This document shows positions 5,574 to 7,146 of a stretch of 7,146 nt of DNA, piece by piece. The notes beneath the pieces are model-generated. The model made no database searches, was not told where the DNA came from, and worked only from the letters and a program-made list of their open reading frames with translations. This DNA is from JALUUH01 sp964636675. Its GTDB lineage: Bacteria; Pseudomonadota; Gammaproteobacteria; S012-40. The stretch is from positions 1 to 7,146 of the forward strand of contig CAZWUO010000195.1 in NCBI GenBank assembly GCA_964636675.1, given 5' to 3'. Each line of letters opens with the position of its first letter. Position 1 is the first letter of the stretch. A program made the translations under genes and the position numbers.

Positions 5574-6417
5574 CTTTTATACCTTTTGCATTTTTCTGCT
5601 CTTCTGCAAAATAATAAGCTCCAAAACGAAATCTATATTTTGCCAATTTACTATCACTGTCTTTTTTCTGCATTTCTCGGGCGTGTAGATTGATCTCCTT
5701 AATCAGCTGCATGCCTTTTTTGTCAATATATGTTTTCAGTGCTGTAATCGATTCCGCACTCAAGTTATTAAAATAAACACTGCGGTCAAAATACGGGGGC
5801 ATATTGCCCATAAGATTGCTTGCGCTTGCAGAAAAATGATCGTGGAGATGTTGCCCAAAAAAATAGGCTTTAGCATCAAAATTTTCATCCGGTAGAAATG
5901 CATCTTGCACAAGATGCACTTTATCCTGCGCATCAATGTTTACCATTTTCATGCGTAGCCACTCATCCAACAATGAACGAGAACGCAGATCTTGCCGACT
6001 GATTTTCTCCACGAGAGACTCAAAACTAGGTTCTCCTGCAGCCGCTAGTCGATGCAAGGCTAAAGCTTCGCCATGTTTGCTTGAGTATTCAGGAAGGCTC
6101 AACCACGCCGATACAACTTGAGCCCCCAGCGAACCCGGATCAGCAACTACATCATTATCATTGTTAGACAAACTTTCAGCTCTTAAACGCCTAACATCTT
6201 TTCGATGCACTCCCGTCAACAGCGACAAACGACTATCTGTTGGTCGTTTATTGCCGACTGGAAATGATTCTTCCGCAACTTCCACGTAAATAGATTTTAA
6301 TAAGTTTGAAATATACGGAAACGTAATTTGGTAGTGAATAAGCAGGCGCACCAACGGTTTTAGCAAATGCGTTAACACGCCAATCAAAGCAGTCTGTGGG
6401 GAAGCCTTATCACGCAT
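5563..6417 (-). CDS. DUF6502 family protein, probable DNA-binding regulator
   Basis: A 284-residue soluble protein. The N-terminal third carries the family pattern: LLKPLVRLLIHYQITFPYISNLLKSIYVEVAEE (18-50), then RPTDSRLSLLTGVHRKDVRRLR (58-79), which reads as a helix-turn-helix-like segment with a basic second helix. The middle has SAWLSLPEYSSKHG and a helical region, and the C-terminus is charged (YRFRFGAYYFAEEQ). DUF6502 has no established biochemical role; a transcription-factor role is my inference from the HTH-like part. I chose the ATG at 6415-6417 (MRDKASPQT) because the family begins shortly before LLKPLVRLL, although its ribosome site is poor. The ATG at 6468 would add 17 hydrophobic residues that look unlike the family. 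It heads a two-gene operon with the GIGGTG secreted protein. Confidence 0.82.
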   Translation of the reverse strand: MRDKASPQTALIGVLTHLLKPLVRLLIHYQITFPYISNLLKSIYVEVAEESFPVGNKRPTDSRLSLLTGVHRKDVRRLRAESLSNNDNDVVADPGSLGAQVVSAWLSLPEYSSKHGEALALHRLAAAGEPSFESLVEKISRQDLRSRSLLDEWLRMKMVNIDAQDKVHLVQDAFLPDENFDAKAYFFGQHLHDHFSASASNLMGNMPPYFDRSVYFNNLSAESITALKTYIDKKGMQLIKEINLHAREMQKKDSDSKLAKYRFRFGAYYFAEEQKNAKGIKDEQ

Positions 6418-6443
6418 GGATGTATCAACTCTGATAAAAAAGA

Positions 6444-6456
6444 GGGAATATTTCCC
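6444..6456. promoter_or_regulatory. Dyad in the DUF6502 gene leader
   Basis: GGGAA-TAT-TTCCC is an inverted repeat with perfect five-base arms and a three-base centre, between the proposed promoter and the chosen start of the DUF6502 gene. It could be an autoregulatory operator, given the helix-turn-helix-like segment of the product. The arms are short, so confidence is low. Confidence 0.25.
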
Positions 6457-6548
6457 ATATATTAGCATTAACTGAGCAATATTTCTACATTTCTCTGCAG
6501 TTTATTTTTCTTTAGGCCTGCAAACACAGCTTACAAGCAATTGTTTAC

Positions 6549-6577
6549 CTTATAGTTTTATGCTAGAAAATGTACAA
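6549..6577 (-). promoter_or_regulatory. Predicted promoter of the DUF6502 operon
   Basis: On the minus strand TTGTAC (6577-6572) and TATAAG (6554-6549) are 17 bases apart, a good -10 with a weak -35. On the opposite strand TTGTTT (6541-6546) and TAGAAA (6564-6569), also 17 apart with an upstream TG, could drive the divergent exported-protein gene. The two promoters would then overlap face to face in the 213-base gap 6469-6681. Confidence 0.35.
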
Positions 6578-6681
6578 TTTGAATTTGCTTACAATTTTCA
6601 TGTGACCGTCTACTCACTTCGATGTTTACATCTAGCCGCTAACTCGATTAACAAGCCCCATCAAAACGGCAGAGAATTAAT

Positions 6682-6978
6682 ATGAAAAATCATCAATCAA
6701 TCCTTTTTGTTCTGTGTATATTTTTCGGTAACCCAATAACTTACGCGCAAAATCAAGATGTTAGACTAGGCTTTTTAACAGCCTGCGAATCCTCAGCACA
6801 TATTGATGAAGAAGCCAATTGTAGCTGTGTCTATGACGAAATTGAAAAAACATTTGGTATAAATGAAACGATTACACTTATTCCATATGTTAGCGGAAAA
6901 GATACATTAGACAGAATCGATAACGCTTCATTTGCTCTGATCGTATTTCGCTGCTCAAATCTATATAGCGCCTTGTAG
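6682..6978 (+). CDS. Small exported cysteine-containing protein
   Basis: A 98-residue precursor I cannot assign to a named family. Residues 1-22 form a signal peptide (MKNHQ, hydrophobic core SILFVLCIFFG, cleavage after TYA). The mature part of about 76 residues contains four cysteines: C35 in TACESS, C47 and C49 in a CSC motif, and C91 near the C-terminus. The F-x3-C followed by C-x-C-V-Y-D-x-I-E spacing resembles a pattern in several small periplasmic gammaproteobacterial proteins, where the cysteines are probably disulfide-bonded; that is inference. A GAGA seven bases before the ATG is a fair ribosome site. The gene is monocistronic, closed by a strong terminator at 6988-7010, and diverges from the DUF6502 operon. 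Confidence 0.75.
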   Translation: MKNHQSILFVLCIFFGNPITYAQNQDVRLGFLTACESSAHIDEEANCSCVYDEIEKTFGINETITLIPYVSGKDTLDRIDNASFALIVFRCSNLYSAL

Positions 6979-6987
6979 CATATAGGG

Positions 6988-7010
6988 CCAGTTAACCTAA
7001 CTGGTTTTTT
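6988..7010 (+). terminator. Rho-independent terminator
   Basis: CCAGTTA-ACC-TAACTGG forms a perfect seven-pair stem with a three-base loop, directly followed by six T (7005-7010). It ends the exported-protein gene, whose stop is 10 bases upstream. Its last T overlaps the stop codon of the convergent HAD gene. The minus strand has no T-run after the stem, so it acts mainly in the plus direction. Confidence 0.9.
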
Positions 7011-7146
7011 CAACGAAAACTCATGCTAGGCCAATTGCATTTTTTAGCTTCTGCTAACAATATTGGATCGGCATCCACAACCACCGGATTATCGACCTTT
7101 TCAAGTAGGGGCAAATCATTATGTGAATCACTGTAAAAGTAGCTAT
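7010..7146 (-). CDS. HAD-superfamily hydrolase (SerB-like, HAD-IB type), C-terminal part
   Basis: Partial gene running off the right edge; the last 45 codons and the TGA stop (7010-7012) are visible. The reading SYFYSDSHNDLPLLEKVDNP contains the HAD motif IV signature (Y-x-DS-x-NDLPLLE), whose aspartates bind magnesium in the active site. It is followed by VVVDADPILLAEAKKCNWPSMSFR, the typical ending (V-x-DP-L-A-A-x-x-x-W-P) of HAD-IB phosphatases. Enzymes of this group hydrolyse small phosphomonoesters, with phosphoserine phosphatase the best-known relative; the substrate cannot be told from this fragment. It converges on the exported-protein gene, and the plus-strand terminator touches its stop codon. 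Confidence 0.88.
   Translation of the reverse strand, partial: SYFYSDSHNDLPLLEKVDNPVVVDADPILLAEAKKCNWPSMSFR

Noticed and set aside
6529..6597. Repeated GCTTACAA (6529, 6587) and TACAATTT (6573, 6590) in the divergent gap
   Set aside because: Eight-base repeats in AT-rich sequence with irregular spacing are expected by chance.

Overview
The window looks like ordinary chromosome from an AT-leaning gammaproteobacterium (roughly 40% GC by eye). The best clue is the block yhbY <> rlmE-ftsH, a conserved gammaproteobacterial arrangement in which the CRM-domain protein YhbY diverges from the rRNA methyltransferase RlmE and the FtsH protease. The direct-sulfhydrylation enzyme MetZ and the DUF6502 and DUF4149 families also fit. 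Species cannot be named from this sequence. No rRNA, tRNA, CRISPR array, insertion sequence or phage gene was seen.

Layout, left to right. At 1-218 is the N-terminus of ftsH (minus strand, cut by the window edge), followed upstream by a 184-base AT-rich gap, rlmE, and a two-helix membrane protein overlapping rlmE by 14 bases. yhbY starts on the plus strand only five bases from the start of that membrane protein. It converges on a metZ-DUF4149 operon (minus strand), which has a recognisable promoter, a dyad upstream of it and a 5' hairpin. Next come two tandem plus-strand pseudogenes of a TldD/TldE (PmbA) metalloprotease pair. Each keeps its N-terminal and C-terminal ends and has lost its middle. 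Then comes a short DUF72-like gene (plus), which converges on a two-gene minus-strand operon: a DUF6502 protein with a helix-turn-helix-like segment, and a small secreted protein with a GIGGTG motif. Diverging from that operon is a small exported cysteine-containing protein (plus) with a strong intrinsic terminator. The window ends inside a HAD-superfamily hydrolase (minus) whose C-terminus is present.

Functionally, the left third concerns ribosome maturation and membrane-protein quality control (YhbY, RlmE, FtsH). The centre is methionine biosynthesis (MetZ). The right half is poorly characterised envelope and regulatory genes plus the decayed protease pair. I found no convincing new defence or mobile system. 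The most interesting observation is the parallel internal collapse of both partners of the TldD/TldE pair, which points to recent gene loss. Secondary points are small-scale regulatory and junction structures around metZ and the tightly packed yhbY divergence.
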